NCBI GenBank assembly: GCA_913009205.1 | Contig: CAJVYC010000002.1 | Coordinates: forward strand, 1 to 64,000 | DNA from: an uncultured Fluviicola sp. | Lineage (GTDB): Bacteria; Bacteroidota; Bacteroidia; Flavobacteriales_D; Crocinitomicaceae | Direction of reading: 5' to 3' | DNA: 64,000 bases | In this document: one piece after another, positions 8,542 to 17,664 of the stretch | How positions within the stretch are numbered: position 1 is the stretch's first letter | How the letters are laid out: the number at the start of each line of letters is the position of its first letter | The notes under the pieces: model-generated | What the model saw: the letters and a program-made list of their open reading frames with translations, nothing else | Database searches by the model: none | Told to the model about the DNA's origin: nothing | Position numbers and translations under genes: made by a program

Positions 8542-9084
8542 ATGGACATCATTCGTTTTAAAGATGCAAAAGTTACGGAATGGTCTGGAGGTCAGACATT
8601 CGAAATTTTGATCAAACCACATGGTTCTCATTTCAAAGAAGGAAACTACGACCTAAGAGTCAGCCTTGCGACAGTTAATTTATCATCTACAACCTTCACT
8701 ACTCTGCCCGGTGTGAGCAGAACATTAACCGTTCTTGAAGGCGACTTAAAATTAATCAACGAAAATCATTTTGAAGTTTACTTAAAGCCCTACCAACAAC
8801 ATTCATTTTCAGGGGATGAAAGCATCAGAAGTCAAGGAAAAGTGAAGGACTTTAATGTAATGTGGAAAAACGGAAACGCTGTTGTTAAACACCTGTCTTA
8901 CTCACAAAACGCTTCAGTTTCAATTGAATCAAGAGCTGATGTAACACTTTTCTTTTTAGCCAAAGGATCCTTCAAATGTGGCATTGAAATAATTAGAGAG
9001 TCCGATTCTGTTGTTTCTCATAATACTTTGGAAATCACAACAATTCACCCATGTGAAATCCTGCAAGTTTCGTTTAATTACTGA
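8542..9084 (+). CDS. hutD: HutD family protein
   Basis: 180 residues, cupin-like beta-rich. HutD features include WSGGQTFEI near residue 15, DLRVSLATV, FTTLPGVSRTLTVLEGDL, and DFNVMWKNG. HutD is found with histidine-utilisation genes and is thought to limit histidine breakdown or sense an intermediate; its biochemical role is not settled. It is the last gene of the hutG-hutF-hutD operon. Confidence 0.88.
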   Translation: MDIIRFKDAKVTEWSGGQTFEILIKPHGSHFKEGNYDLRVSLATVNLSSTTFTTLPGVSRTLTVLEGDLKLINENHFEVYLKPYQQHSFSGDESIRSQGKVKDFNVMWKNGNAVVKHLSYSQNASVSIESRADVTLFFLAKGSFKCGIEIIRESDSVVSHNTLEITTIHPCEILQVSFNY

Positions 9085-9122
9085 TTAGCATCTCAGAGCA
9101 ATTCGAATTTCGAGGTTGGTAA

Positions 9123-9239
9123 AGTACAGAAATAGGAATACAAAAAGTCTTTGAAAATGATATTATTATTGAGGAAGAGCAAGCATGTGATTCCAAAGTA
9201 TACAGTGCTTATTTTGGCGGAACGCTTCCTAAATTATGA
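9123..9239 (+). pseudogene. possible gene remnant downstream of hutD
   Basis: A stop-free frame of 38 codons without a start codon reads GIQKVFENDIIIEEEQACDS and continues in protein-like composition to TGA at 9237-9239. A TAA lies immediately upstream in the same frame. No family recognised. It could be the tail of a deleted gene. The flank up to 9269 holds tandem ATTCCTA-type AT-rich repeats. Confidence 0.2.
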
Positions 9240-9269
9240 ATTAGACGAATTTCACGGAACCCATAATTC

Positions 9270-10160
9270 CTAATTCCTAATTCTATTAAACCATTGAGAT
9301 TCTCGTTTCAACAAAGCATCAAACTTCTTAGGCTGCTCCAATTCAGCAAACACCTCTTCATTTAAAATCGGATGCATAAACCTCAACGAAACGGCCGATA
9401 AGAAAAGTCCTTTGTGGTTCATGATATTCCCTTCTTCTCCATACAACTTATCTCCAACAATTGGATGGCCGATGTTCTTACAATGAATTCTTAATTGATG
9501 CGTACGGCCTGTTTTTGGTGTTAATTCAATCAAGGATAAAAAATCACTTTTCACCGAATGAACACTTTCGAGTAACCGCAATTCCGATTCAGACTCTTTG
9601 CCTTCTATCGAATCCTTAACAATCATCAATTCCTTCGGTTTCCCTTGGACAATGGCTCTGTATTTTTTCTCAATCGTTTTATCCTTAAACATCGATGAAA
9701 GCTTCCTGTGCGCCTCAGCCGTTTTTGCCAACAAAACAAGCCCGCTCGTTGCTGAGTCCAAACGATGAACCGGTTTCGCCCACTTGAGAGCATCTTCTTG
9801 AGAGGAAAGTTTTATTGAATTGACTAACGCATTTTCCAGTGTGCGAAACTGATTCCCACTAACAACGAGTCCCGGAGGTTTGTTAACAACCAATAAATAA
9901 TCATCGGAAAAAACGACTTCGATATCCAAAGGAAACTCTTTTGGAATTCGATTTTGAGGGTCTACGTATTCAATAATATCGCCTACCTTAATCCAAAAAC
10001 CTGACTCAGCTCTTTTAGAATTGATTAGTAATTCTTTACGCTTCAACGAATTCTTAACTGCATTTTTAGTCATGACTTGAGGAAAAACCCCAATCACATA
10101 ATCGACCAAACGAATGGGCGCATCAACTTTAAGAACAGTATGAGAATGGATCTTTATCAC
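9270..10160 (-). CDS. RluA family pseudouridine synthase
   Basis: 296 residues. An S4 RNA-binding-like domain (about residues 15-80, MTKNAVKNSLKRKELLIN) is followed by the RluA catalytic domain. The active-site block is VHRLDSATSGLVLLAKT, whose Asp is the catalytic residue, and the later TGRTHQLRIHCKNIGHPIVGD block is intact. It isomerises uridine to pseudouridine in rRNA or tRNA; the exact target (RluA, RluC or RluD type) cannot be read with confidence. Single gene, convergent with the hut operon. Confidence 0.9.
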   Translation of the reverse strand: MIKIHSHTVLKVDAPIRLVDYVIGVFPQVMTKNAVKNSLKRKELLINSKRAESGFWIKVGDIIEYVDPQNRIPKEFPLDIEVVFSDDYLLVVNKPPGLVVSGNQFRTLENALVNSIKLSSQEDALKWAKPVHRLDSATSGLVLLAKTAEAHRKLSSMFKDKTIEKKYRAIVQGKPKELMIVKDSIEGKESESELRLLESVHSVKSDFLSLIELTPKTGRTHQLRIHCKNIGHPIVGDKLYGEEGNIMNHKGLFLSAVSLRFMHPILNEEVFAELEQPKKFDALLKRESQWFNRIRN

Positions 10161-10306
10161 GGTTCGAAGTTAACATGGAAGTTCTGTTACTACTAATTCT
10201 TAGCGTAAATTTTACGATAATTATTCACCGTCAATATAAATTGTAATTCACTCTGAAAAAATGATCCAAATGCCTTATATTTAGTACAGTATAACTCTAC
10301 TACATT

Positions 10307-10530
10307 ATGAAAAAAATTGTGGTTACTAGCTTTTTTGCCTGCTTTGGTCTGCTCAATTTCTCCCAATAAAGCATAGTTTCCACTGGCGGATAAGCCTCTG
10401 GGCTTGGAGGAAGAGTGAGCTATTCAATTGGTCAAGTTGACTAAAGCAATAGCTAAGGACCGAATGGATCGATCAATCAAGGAGTACAAAAACCTTATGA
10501 GTTTTATGAATTGGGAATTAAAGAAATAGG
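10307..10530 (+). pseudogene. decayed T9SS-cargo gene, one frame with four in-frame TAA codons
   Basis: From ATG 10307 a signal-peptide-like start (MKKIVVTSFFACFGLLNFSQ) is followed at once by TAA (10367). The same frame then reads SIVSTGG, stop, ASGLGGRVSYSIGQVD, stop, SNS, stop, GPNGSINQGVQKPYEFYELG. The pattern STGG-x-ASG-x-GG-x-VSYSIGQV ... GVQ-PYE is that of a common short family of Bacteroidota secreted proteins that end in a T9SS sorting domain, which here is missing. No frameshift is needed to read through. A terminator follows. Confidence 0.7.
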
Positions 10531-10550
10531 GTTCAAATTATTCTATAAAT

Positions 10551-10591
10551 CAAAAACTCCCTCCCGATAAAATCGAGAGGGAGTTTTTGAT
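10551..10591. terminator. bidirectional rho-independent terminator
   Basis: CAAAAACTCCCTC (10551-10563) pairs perfectly with GAGGGAGTTTTTG (10577-10589) around a 13-nt loop. T tracts flank both sides, so it can serve the OmpA-like gene on the minus strand and any transcript of the fossil on the plus strand. Confidence 0.85.
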
Positions 10592-10600
10592 TAAGTCAGT

Positions 10601-11806
10601 TTATCTTACTTTGAAGGTAACTCTTCTACTTTTTGCTAGAGCCAAATCTTCATCTTCAACTAAATCTTCTTCCGTAACATCAGGATTTGGTGAATCACTG
10701 CCTTTTTGAGAAGGAATTAATCTTCCCTTATCAATTCCTCCGGCAATTAAATACTCCATCACAGACCCAAGACGTTTTCCATCCATATCAGCATAGAAAT
10801 CGTTTTCTATTGCAACTTCATCTTCCATTGCGTTGTTGTGCGCATTGATTTGAAGTTTCATTTCTGGATTTGCTTTCAATTGTTCAATAATGAAATTCAA
10901 AGACCCTTTGCCTTCTGAGTTCATTTTATCTCTACCAAAGGCGAAGAAAACTCGGTGTTCTTCAATTTGATCCGAAACAGTCATTTCCTCAGTTATTTGA
11001 AAAACCTTTTGATAAATTGTAGTTGAATACGAATCCCCTGCTTCTTCAGCAGCACATTCACATCTTTCTCCCTTATCGCTATCCAACAATTGAACTGAAA
11101 CCTCATCAACATAATAGTAAGCCGCAATAAGTTCTTTTACCTTAACGTCTTTACTTTTCTTCATTCTTTCGTACTTCGTTTCGTCATCAGACAAAAAGTT
11201 TCCAAGCATAATGTACTTCTCACCTCCCGTAGAAATAAATGTTCCACAAACTTCCGTCCAGTTGTAACGAGCATTCATAATCTTCATGTCATTGTTGAAA
11301 TGAACCACACTTGGCTCATCAATGATAGGAAGCTTAGCGTCCGTACCTTTCGGTTTTTTCAAGAACAATGCCCCAATATTATTCGAAGCGTATTTTGAAG
11401 CTTCTGAAAGAGACACATTAAATTTAACGCAGTAGGTCATTCCCTTTTTCATAGGAGCATCCATCTTACTCATGATGTAACTTCTAGGAACTTTATTCCC
11501 ATAAGAATAACTAACAATTCCAGCATAATTATCACCGTCTTTTGCAACTTCAGATCCATAAATATTTTCTGGAACGCTTAAGTCAGGAATATTACTGGAA
11601 ACAAATAAATCAGCACGCACACCTGTTGGAGATGTCCAGCCTGTTGCATTTGCAATCGATCCCAATCGTTTTACTTTTTTATCCGTAGACTCAAAACTTG
11701 GATTTGCAACCAAATTCTCACTGTCTTGAGACGAAGCAAAAAACGACAGCGCCACGAAGGTCATTGTTGAGATTACTTTAATTCTGTTCTTAGTAGTGAT
11801 TTTCAT
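10601..11806 (-). CDS. OmpA-family outer membrane protein with N-terminal carbohydrate-binding-like domain
   Basis: 401 residues with a signal peptide (FVALSFFASSQ around residues 17-27). Residues 30-240 form a beta-rich domain (NLVANPSFES start, ending YYYVDEVSVQLL), similar to the CBM-like domains of Bacteroidota OmpA proteins. Residues 285-401 are an OmpA/MotB-type peptidoglycan-binding domain (FFAFGRDKMNSEGKGSL, LQINAHN, KRLGSVMEYLIAGGID, SRRVTFKV). Inferred role: anchoring the outer membrane to peptidoglycan. Its start overlaps the 3' end of hemE by 17 bp, suggesting co-transcription; Met15 is an alternative start. Confidence 0.82.
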   Translation of the reverse strand: MKITTKNRIKVISTMTFVALSFFASSQDSENLVANPSFESTDKKVKRLGSIANATGWTSPTGVRADLFVSSNIPDLSVPENIYGSEVAKDGDNYAGIVSYSYGNKVPRSYIMSKMDAPMKKGMTYCVKFNVSLSEASKYASNNIGALFLKKPKGTDAKLPIIDEPSVVHFNNDMKIMNARYNWTEVCGTFISTGGEKYIMLGNFLSDDETKYERMKKSKDVKVKELIAAYYYVDEVSVQLLDSDKGERCECAAEEAGDSYSTTIYQKVFQITEEMTVSDQIEEHRVFFAFGRDKMNSEGKGSLNFIIEQLKANPEMKLQINAHNNAMEDEVAIENDFYADMDGKRLGSVMEYLIAGGIDKGRLIPSQKGSDSPNPDVTEEDLVEDEDLALAKSRRVTFKVR

Positions 11807-12827
11807 AACTTTTAACTGTTTTAATAAATGTTTTTACCTTCTCAGGATCAACGTCCGGATAAACACCGTGCCCTAAATTAACAATATGTCTTTTACTTTT
11901 AAAAGAATCCAGCATATTATTCGTCAGCCTCTCCACCTCAGAATGTGATGAATATAAAGCACATGGATCTAAATTCCCTTGCAAAGTTCGTGTTTCTCCA
12001 ACCGTCTTTCGGATGGTATCCATTTGCATGTTCCAATCAACTCCAATTGTATTGCAATCCATTTTAGATAACTCAACAACAGAATTGTAAGCTCCTTTGG
12101 CAAACAATGTCACCGGAACCTCATTAATTGCCGAAGCAATTCTTTCCATGTATTTCAATCCAAACTCGGCATATTGTTCTTTTCCAAGAATTCCCGCCCA
12201 AGAATCAAAAACCTGTACCATATGAGCACCTGCTTTTACCTGAGCTTTGATATACCGAATTGTCACTTCTGTAATACTGTTTAGCAACTCGTGTGCCAAA
12301 CTAGGATTTGTGTAAAGTATCTTTCTAGATTCCGAGAATGTTTTCGAGCCTTGACCTTCTGTCATGTAACAAAAGATCGTCCATGGAGCGCCTGCAAAAC
12401 CAATCAATGGAACCCTACCATCGATTTCCTTACTCGCAATTCGTATGGCCTCCATTACGTAACCCAATCTATCTTCAACATCGAAATCAGTATCGATTGA
12501 TTTCAAAGCTTCTTCCGTTCGAACCGTTTTTTCAAACCAGGGTCCTTTCTTCTCAATTAATTGGTACTCAAGTCCCATTGCTTCAGGAACTACTAATATA
12601 TCTGAAAAAATAATTGCTGCGTCAACATCTAGGATATCAACAGGCTGAACCGTTACTTCAGCAGCACGCTCAGGCGTTTCAACAAGTTCTTTAAATCCAG
12701 ATAGCGAACCGCGCACTGCTCTATACTCAGGAAGAATTCTACCTGCTTGTCTCATGAGCCAAACTGGATAACGTTCGATATTCTCCCCTCTAGCTGCTCT
12801 TAATATTAAATCGTTCTTCAAATTCAT
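11790..12827 (-). CDS. hemE: uroporphyrinogen decarboxylase
   Basis: 345 residues, typical HemE length. Converts uroporphyrinogen III to coproporphyrinogen III in heme synthesis. Signature blocks are intact: YPVWLMRQAGRILPEYRAVR (substrate carboxylates), DAAIIFSDILVVPEAMG (catalytic Asp), IGFAGAPWTIFCYM, and GNLDPCALY near the end. The gene is upstream of, and overlaps, the OmpA-like gene. A perfect TAnnTTTG box ends 5 nt before its ATG, predicting an almost leaderless mRNA. Confidence 0.96.
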   Translation of the reverse strand: MNLKNDLILRAARGENIERYPVWLMRQAGRILPEYRAVRGSLSGFKELVETPERAAEVTVQPVDILDVDAAIIFSDILVVPEAMGLEYQLIEKKGPWFEKTVRTEEALKSIDTDFDVEDRLGYVMEAIRIASKEIDGRVPLIGFAGAPWTIFCYMTEGQGSKTFSESRKILYTNPSLAHELLNSITEVTIRYIKAQVKAGAHMVQVFDSWAGILGKEQYAEFGLKYMERIASAINEVPVTLFAKGAYNSVVELSKMDCNTIGVDWNMQMDTIRKTVGETRTLQGNLDPCALYSSHSEVERLTNNMLDSFKSKRHIVNLGHGVYPDVDPEKVKTFIKTVKSYENHY

Positions 12828-12832
12828 TGCCG

Positions 12833-12840
12833 CAAAGATA
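12833..12840 (-). promoter_or_regulatory. TAnnTTTG box abutting hemE
   Basis: Read on the minus strand this is TATCTTTG, a perfect -7 match, only 5 nt from the hemE ATG (12827). With initiation about 4 nt after the box, the leader would be about 2 nt. Confidence 0.5.
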
Positions 12841-12876
12841 GTAATTTGGATTGTTACCTGTCTGTCGCTAGATAGG

Positions 12877-12916
12877 GATTATTCGATTGTTGAATAATTC
12901 GATCGTTAGATTATTA
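12877..12916. repeat. short TCGA-rich imperfect repeat
   Basis: Imperfect copies of ATTATTCGATnGTT occur here back to back. A similar TCGATTGTTCGAnnATTCGA-like patch lies at 48104-48160. It looks like a dispersed low-complexity intergenic element. Confidence 0.35.
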
Positions 12917-13010
12917 GCGCGCAATTCGTTTGGGATCTATTTAGAGAATCATTATACCAAGTGCATAAGTAGTGCGGCATATTGGTTAAATAAGTACACA
13001 ATCTAATATT

Positions 13011-13679
13011 TTACCACACAATCTCCTCACTTCCAAACGACTTCAAATAAGCATTTGCTTTAGAAAACGGCCTGCTGCCCCAAAAACTACGGTACGCCCC
13101 AAGTGGAGAAGGATGCGATGAACTTAGCACCAAGTTTCGCGAGCTGTCAACAGATTCAGCTTTCTTAATTGCCCCGTTTCCCCATAGTATGTAAACAATC
13201 TCTTCCTTTTCGCCTAATGCCTGAATGACTCCATCCGTAAATGTTTCCCATCCTTGTTTCTTATGACTTAGTGGCTCACCTTCGCGAACGGTTAAAATGG
13301 CATTCAACATTAAGACTCCTTGCTCTGCCCAGTGGTTTAAATCTCCATTCTCTGGCGGCTTAATTCCAAGGTCAGATTCTAACTCTTTAAAAATATTGAT
13401 TAAACTTTTTGGCAATGGCCTTACATCTGGTGCTGCGGAAAAACACAATCCATGCGCATGTCCTTTGGTGGGATAAGGATCTTGTCCTAAAACAACAACT
13501 TTCACTTTGTCAAAGGGGCAGGCTTCAAAAGCGCGAAAAATTTGATGTCTCTCTGGGAATATTGAATAAGGACTTTCCTCATAAGCATTATTAATGAACG
13601 CTTGCAATTTTTTAAAATAGGGTTTTGAGAATTCTTTTTCAAGTCGAATTTTCCAAGATGATTCTATCTCTAAGTCCAT
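13011..13679 (-). CDS. ung: uracil-DNA glycosylase (family 1)
   Basis: 222 residues. Removes uracil from DNA in base excision repair. The water-activating motif VVLGQDPYPTKGHAHGLCFS (Asp67) is intact, as are LLNAILTVREGEP and the C-terminal HPSPLGAYRSFWGSRPFS containing the catalytic His and the DNA-intercalation loop. The 5' end lies head-to-head with a lipoprotein gene starting at 13715. Confidence 0.96.
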   Translation of the reverse strand: MDLEIESSWKIRLEKEFSKPYFKKLQAFINNAYEESPYSIFPERHQIFRAFEACPFDKVKVVVLGQDPYPTKGHAHGLCFSAAPDVRPLPKSLINIFKELESDLGIKPPENGDLNHWAEQGVLMLNAILTVREGEPLSHKKQGWETFTDGVIQALGEKEEIVYILWGNGAIKKAESVDSSRNLVLSSSHPSPLGAYRSFWGSRPFSKANAYLKSFGSEEIVW

Positions 13680-13702
13680 ATCACGAATTTATAAAGAAGC
13701 AT

Positions 13703-13710
13703 TATCTTTA
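13703..13710 (+). promoter_or_regulatory. TAnnTTTA box abutting lipoprotein gene
   Basis: TATCTTTA, one mismatch to TAnnTTTG, ends 4 nt before the ATG at 13715. This predicts a leader of about 1 nt. Confidence 0.35.
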
Positions 13711-13714
13711 CCCC

Positions 13715-14491
13715 ATGAAGTACCTTTTTTTTATATTGATTTCGATCTCATTTATTTCTTGTGAATCTACAAAAAACGAAGAAGATCCAATAGTAACAGA
13801 CAAACCAGAAGAAACTCCTGTAGGAACATTAGAAGAGCAACTCACGCGTCAAATCTGTTCAAAGCTTAAAATTTCTGCGATAGAAAAGTACGATCTTAAG
13901 ATTTATAAAGAAGAATTGAATCGAGATGACAGCATTGATTGGATCATTGCAGTCAATCTTAAGGACAGAGCAATCAATGAGGCAATCGAAAATGGCAAAA
14001 CCGCAAAAATGGCTGAAATAGGCTTTTTGGGGAATTACAATTACTTCTTTTTTGTGGATGGGAAAACAAAAGAGCTTTCTAAAGAAGTCGTTGTGCCGTC
14101 TAGCGCCAAAGCTGAGTTAATAATTGGTTTCGAGAATATTACCTCACAAATACATAAGGATTTTGTAGTTGACTATAAGATTCGAAACTCGAGAAGAAGA
14201 CGGTTTTATGCAATCAATAATAATTCACCCTTGCAAGTTTGTGAAAACGTTATTTTCTACAACCTTGGATTGGACGGAAAAGAAACGGAATCATACGTTA
14301 TTGAATATGTAAACCATGAATCGAACGCTTCGAATGACATCGTTGTTTATGAAGGTTCATTGGAGCAAATAAAATTGGAGGTGCCAGACGATGTATATGC
14401 TCTCGTTCCAGAAATAAAATCAACAGGGAAGATTGATCGTATTTGGCATTATAGTCCAAAGCAAAGGAAATACTACATGATTCAACCCTAG
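13715..14491 (+). CDS. lipoprotein of unknown function
   Basis: 258 residues from the ATG at 13715. The lipoprotein signal is clear (MKYLFFILISISFISC, Cys16 acylated). An acidic spacer and then a mixed alpha/beta region (LTRQICSKLKISAIEKYDLK, DWIIAVNLKDRAIN) follow; no family is recognised. An upstream in-frame start at 13625 would overlap ung and hide the signal peptide, so it is rejected. The stop shares 4 bp (CTAG) with the stop of the convergent TonB-dependent receptor. Confidence 0.75.
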   Translation: MKYLFFILISISFISCESTKNEEDPIVTDKPEETPVGTLEEQLTRQICSKLKISAIEKYDLKIYKEELNRDDSIDWIIAVNLKDRAINEAIENGKTAKMAEIGFLGNYNYFFFVDGKTKELSKEVVVPSSAKAELIIGFENITSQIHKDFVVDYKIRNSRRRRFYAINNNSPLQVCENVIFYNLGLDGKETESYVIEYVNHESNASNDIVVYEGSLEQIKLEVPDDVYALVPEIKSTGKIDRIWHYSPKQRKYYMIQP

Positions 14492-16899
14492 AAGGTTGTG
14501 TTAAGTGAGATGATAAAATTCAATCCGGGTGCAGAAATCCCTGAGCCTAAAGTACGGTACAATTGATTGGTAATATTTTCTACTCCTGCATTTAAAGACA
14601 AATGCTTATTAAAAAATAAGGAGCCCTTTAAATTCAGCGTGTACCAAGCAGGCGTAAAGGCCAAACCATCTTCATCTAAAGCATACGAAGCATCATTTCT
14701 TTCTATCAATGGCAAATCGTCATAACTAACTTGACCATGATACACAGCATAAAATTCTAGGCTTAATTGACGGCGTTTGTAACGCAAAGCAGTTCTGCCG
14801 AATAAGGGAGCAACATGTGATTTAGGAAAATACACGGCACTATCAACATCCAACTCTACTCCTTTCTGAAAACTAATCGAACTAAACAACGATAAACCTT
14901 TGGCAAGCGAAACCTCAACTCCTCCTTGAACACCATAAACATGAGCATTTCCTGAATTTTGAATTGCTTGAACTTGACTTAGAACTCCATCATAAAGGAT
15001 ACTATCTTGCCCGTTCAACATATAGTTAGCGCGTGTTAAGTCGTTTTGTAAATAAGTATAGTATACAGCGGCATCAAGTTTGAGCTTTGCTTTAAACGAC
15101 TTTACAAACCCTAACTCAGTATTGTAAGCATGCTCTGCCTTTAGGTTTTCGTTTGGAACAACAACACTTCCAGGTTCTGAATCAAATACTTTTCCCAAAT
15201 CATCAATGTTTGGAGCTCTAAATCCAGAAGAAGCATTAAAATAATACTGTGATGTTTTGTCAGGATGAAAAACCAAGCCAATACTACCATTCAATGAACC
15301 TTTGTTATTGGCCGTTGATGCAATTGGATAAGGAAATAATGTTGTGTCGAAGTCGGCTTGAATGTAATATTGACTGTAACGAACTCCAGTATTCAAGATC
15401 CAAGTGTCAGTCAAGAAGTGTTTTAGGCTTGAGTAAACCCCGTACGCCTGCCATGTTGATCCGTCTGGGTATCGTGGATTGATGACTGTCGCAATTCCAT
15501 CATCATTTGCTCTGAATGCATTTGAACTTACCTTGTTATAAATCGCTTCAACACCATAAAACAAGGTCGTTCTTTTACTAAATACCTTATTTAAATCGAT
15601 ATTCATTGAAAGTGCATCAACCTCTTCAAACTGTCGACGGATGTTTGTACTTCCAAACTTTCTATCGTTTCTACTTTCCTTAAATCTTTGATATGCTAGA
15701 ATAGTTCTGAATTCATCAAACAACTTGGTTTTCTTGTCGGTAGTAAATGCCAATCGATTCATCATCCATTCTTGCGGACCGTAATACCATTCTTCGTAAT
15801 CCAAGTTTCCATCGTTGTCTATATCTAATGTAAGGCGGTCATAACGAGGAACATACTTCAAGTTAGTTGAGAAGTTAAATCCGTAATCAATACGGAAATG
15901 TTCTTTGACTTGAAATGAAAATTTCTGGATGGCGTTTAATTGATCATAACCTGTATGAACTTGCTTTCTTGGATTTGGATTAACAACTGTTGCGCCATTC
16001 TCTTGATAAGTAGGCCGTAAGAAATGATCATTGCCATGCTTGCCAACAGTTAAATCGCCGAATAACGAATAAGACAAGGATGTTGTTGAAGCAAACCTCT
16101 GCGTGCCATAACTGAAATCAGCATGACTTGAAGATTCGCGGCTTGCGCTTGAATACCGACTGAAAATATTTGTTTTTACGTACCGTCTTGTTGAATCTGG
16201 GGAGAACTTCGATTCTTTGGTAGTAAAGTCCATTACACCGCCGATGGCATCACTACCATACATTACAGAACCGGGACCAAAAGATATTTCGACATCTTCC
16301 AACGAACTCGGGTCGACGGATAGAACATTCTGTAAATTACCTGACCTAAAAATGGCGTTGTTCATTCGAACTCCATCGACAACAATCATTACTCGATTTG
16401 TTCCGAACCCTCTCAATTGAGGCGAACCTCCAGCCAATTGACTTTTCTGAATAAAGACATATCCACTCGATTCTAATAAATCAGCTGTTGTTTGTGGACT
16501 GTACAAGTCCAAATCTTTTATTTTTATTTGAGTGATTCTTACTGGAACTTCAGCCTTTTCTTGTTTCCATCGATTTGCGGTAACATCAATTCCATCAAAA
16601 TCCAACTTCAAATCAGAAAGTTCAACAGCAACAACTTTTTTTAACTCCGCCACAGAAAAGTAACCAGTAGAATAACTTGAATAGGAAATGAATATGGAAT
16701 CACATGAATAGAAGTGCTCAAGGTTGAATCTACCATCCAAATTCGCTATTTTTTGAATGGACAAATCGCTACATTCAATTTTTGCGCTTGGAATGTGCTT
16801 TCGAGTGAATTGATCTATCACAGTAATCTCTTGTGCAAAGACAAATTGAACCGTGAAAGCGAAACTTATTAATAACAGATATACCCTTAGATTACTCAC
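14488..16899 (-). CDS. TonB-dependent outer membrane receptor
   Basis: 803 residues: signal peptide (1-23), a CarboxypepD-regulatory-like beta domain (about 24-95, VIDQFTRKHIPSAKI), a plug domain (about 125-230, LLESSGYVFIQKSQLAGGSPQLRGFGTNRVMIVVDGVRMN), then a 22-strand-type barrel ending LNFIISLNTTF with a terminal aromatic residue. The plug and the barrel style resemble siderophore/heme-type receptors (hemoglobin/lactoferrin receptor group), but the ligand is not readable. It stands alone, without a SusD partner, which argues against a polysaccharide system. Confidence 0.9.
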   Translation of the reverse strand: MSNLRVYLLLISFAFTVQFVFAQEITVIDQFTRKHIPSAKIECSDLSIQKIANLDGRFNLEHFYSCDSIFISYSSYSTGYFSVAELKKVVAVELSDLKLDFDGIDVTANRWKQEKAEVPVRITQIKIKDLDLYSPQTTADLLESSGYVFIQKSQLAGGSPQLRGFGTNRVMIVVDGVRMNNAIFRSGNLQNVLSVDPSSLEDVEISFGPGSVMYGSDAIGGVMDFTTKESKFSPDSTRRYVKTNIFSRYSSASRESSSHADFSYGTQRFASTTSLSYSLFGDLTVGKHGNDHFLRPTYQENGATVVNPNPRKQVHTGYDQLNAIQKFSFQVKEHFRIDYGFNFSTNLKYVPRYDRLTLDIDNDGNLDYEEWYYGPQEWMMNRLAFTTDKKTKLFDEFRTILAYQRFKESRNDRKFGSTNIRRQFEEVDALSMNIDLNKVFSKRTTLFYGVEAIYNKVSSNAFRANDDGIATVINPRYPDGSTWQAYGVYSSLKHFLTDTWILNTGVRYSQYYIQADFDTTLFPYPIASTANNKGSLNGSIGLVFHPDKTSQYYFNASSGFRAPNIDDLGKVFDSEPGSVVVPNENLKAEHAYNTELGFVKSFKAKLKLDAAVYYTYLQNDLTRANYMLNGQDSILYDGVLSQVQAIQNSGNAHVYGVQGGVEVSLAKGLSLFSSISFQKGVELDVDSAVYFPKSHVAPLFGRTALRYKRRQLSLEFYAVYHGQVSYDDLPLIERNDASYALDEDGLAFTPAWYTLNLKGSLFFNKHLSLNAGVENITNQLYRTLGSGISAPGLNFIISLNTTF

Positions 16900-16958
16900 T
16901 ATTGCGAAAGTACGATTTGTACATCAGGCAACAATGAATGTGCCAAGAATTAATAAAT

Positions 16959-16966
16959 TAACTTTG
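16959..16966 (+). promoter_or_regulatory. TAnnTTTG box abutting hydrolase gene
   Basis: TAACTTTG, a perfect -7 match, ends 8 nt before the ATG at 16975, predicting a leader of about 5 nt. Confidence 0.5.
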
Positions 16967-16974
16967 TTATAATT

Positions 16975-17601
16975 ATGGAAGTTGAATTCAAACACACAAA
17001 AACATACCGTTACGAAATTATCAACCCCTCACCGTCCCCTAAAATCGTGATCTACGTATTGCATGGGTATGGTCAATTGGCCAAATTTTTCATTCGAAAA
17101 TTTCAATATTTATCGAAGGATATAATGATTGTTGCCCCCGAAGGAATGCATCGATTTTATTTAAGGGCATCTAGCGGACGAGTTGGCGCTTCTTGGATGA
17201 CAAAAGAAGCACGAGAATCTGATATTACTGACAACATTAATTGGCTCAATGAATTAGACAAACAAATTTCTGAACAGTATTCAATTTCAAAAAGAATATT
17301 GATAGGATTTTCGCAAGGTGGCGCAACTGCAGCAAGATGGGAAACTTTAGGAACTGTTTCATTTGACGAAATGGTTTTGTGGGCTTGTGTTTTCCCACCT
17401 GATTTGGAATTGAACGCTGAGGCTAGTCGCGTTAATAGGCCTTATTTCGTAATTGGTAGGGAAGATGAGTTTTATACTCCAGAACAGCAAGATGCATTGA
17501 TCGCATACTATGAGAAGAGAGGATATAATTGCATTCGATACCACGGAAAACATGATATTGAGAGTAAAACTTTAAATGAAATTGTTCGTCAAATAAATTA
17601 A
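16975..17601 (+). CDS. alpha/beta hydrolase, phospholipase/carboxylesterase-like
   Basis: 208 residues. Nucleophile elbow GFSQGG (Ser113), oxyanion region VLHGYGQ (residues 28-34), an Asp in GREDEFY and a catalytic-position His in the C-terminal YHGKHDIES. Size and layout match the cytosolic carboxylesterase / lysophospholipase-like group (YpfH/EstB type). No signal peptide. Substrate unknown. Downstream LolA starts 63 bp later and may be co-transcribed. Confidence 0.82.
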   Translation: MEVEFKHTKTYRYEIINPSPSPKIVIYVLHGYGQLAKFFIRKFQYLSKDIMIVAPEGMHRFYLRASSGRVGASWMTKEARESDITDNINWLNELDKQISEQYSISKRILIGFSQGGATAARWETLGTVSFDEMVLWACVFPPDLELNAEASRVNRPYFVIGREDEFYTPEQQDALIAYYEKRGYNCIRYHGKHDIESKTLNEIVRQIN

Positions 17602-17664
17602 AGTAAATATTGTCGACGTACTTTTGGCACAATTTTAGATATTTGCAAAGGAAAATAAAATAAT

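Noticed and set aside
10307-10530. Alternative genetic code with TAA read as an amino acid
   Set aside because: TAA terminates folE, queD and many other intact genes in this window.
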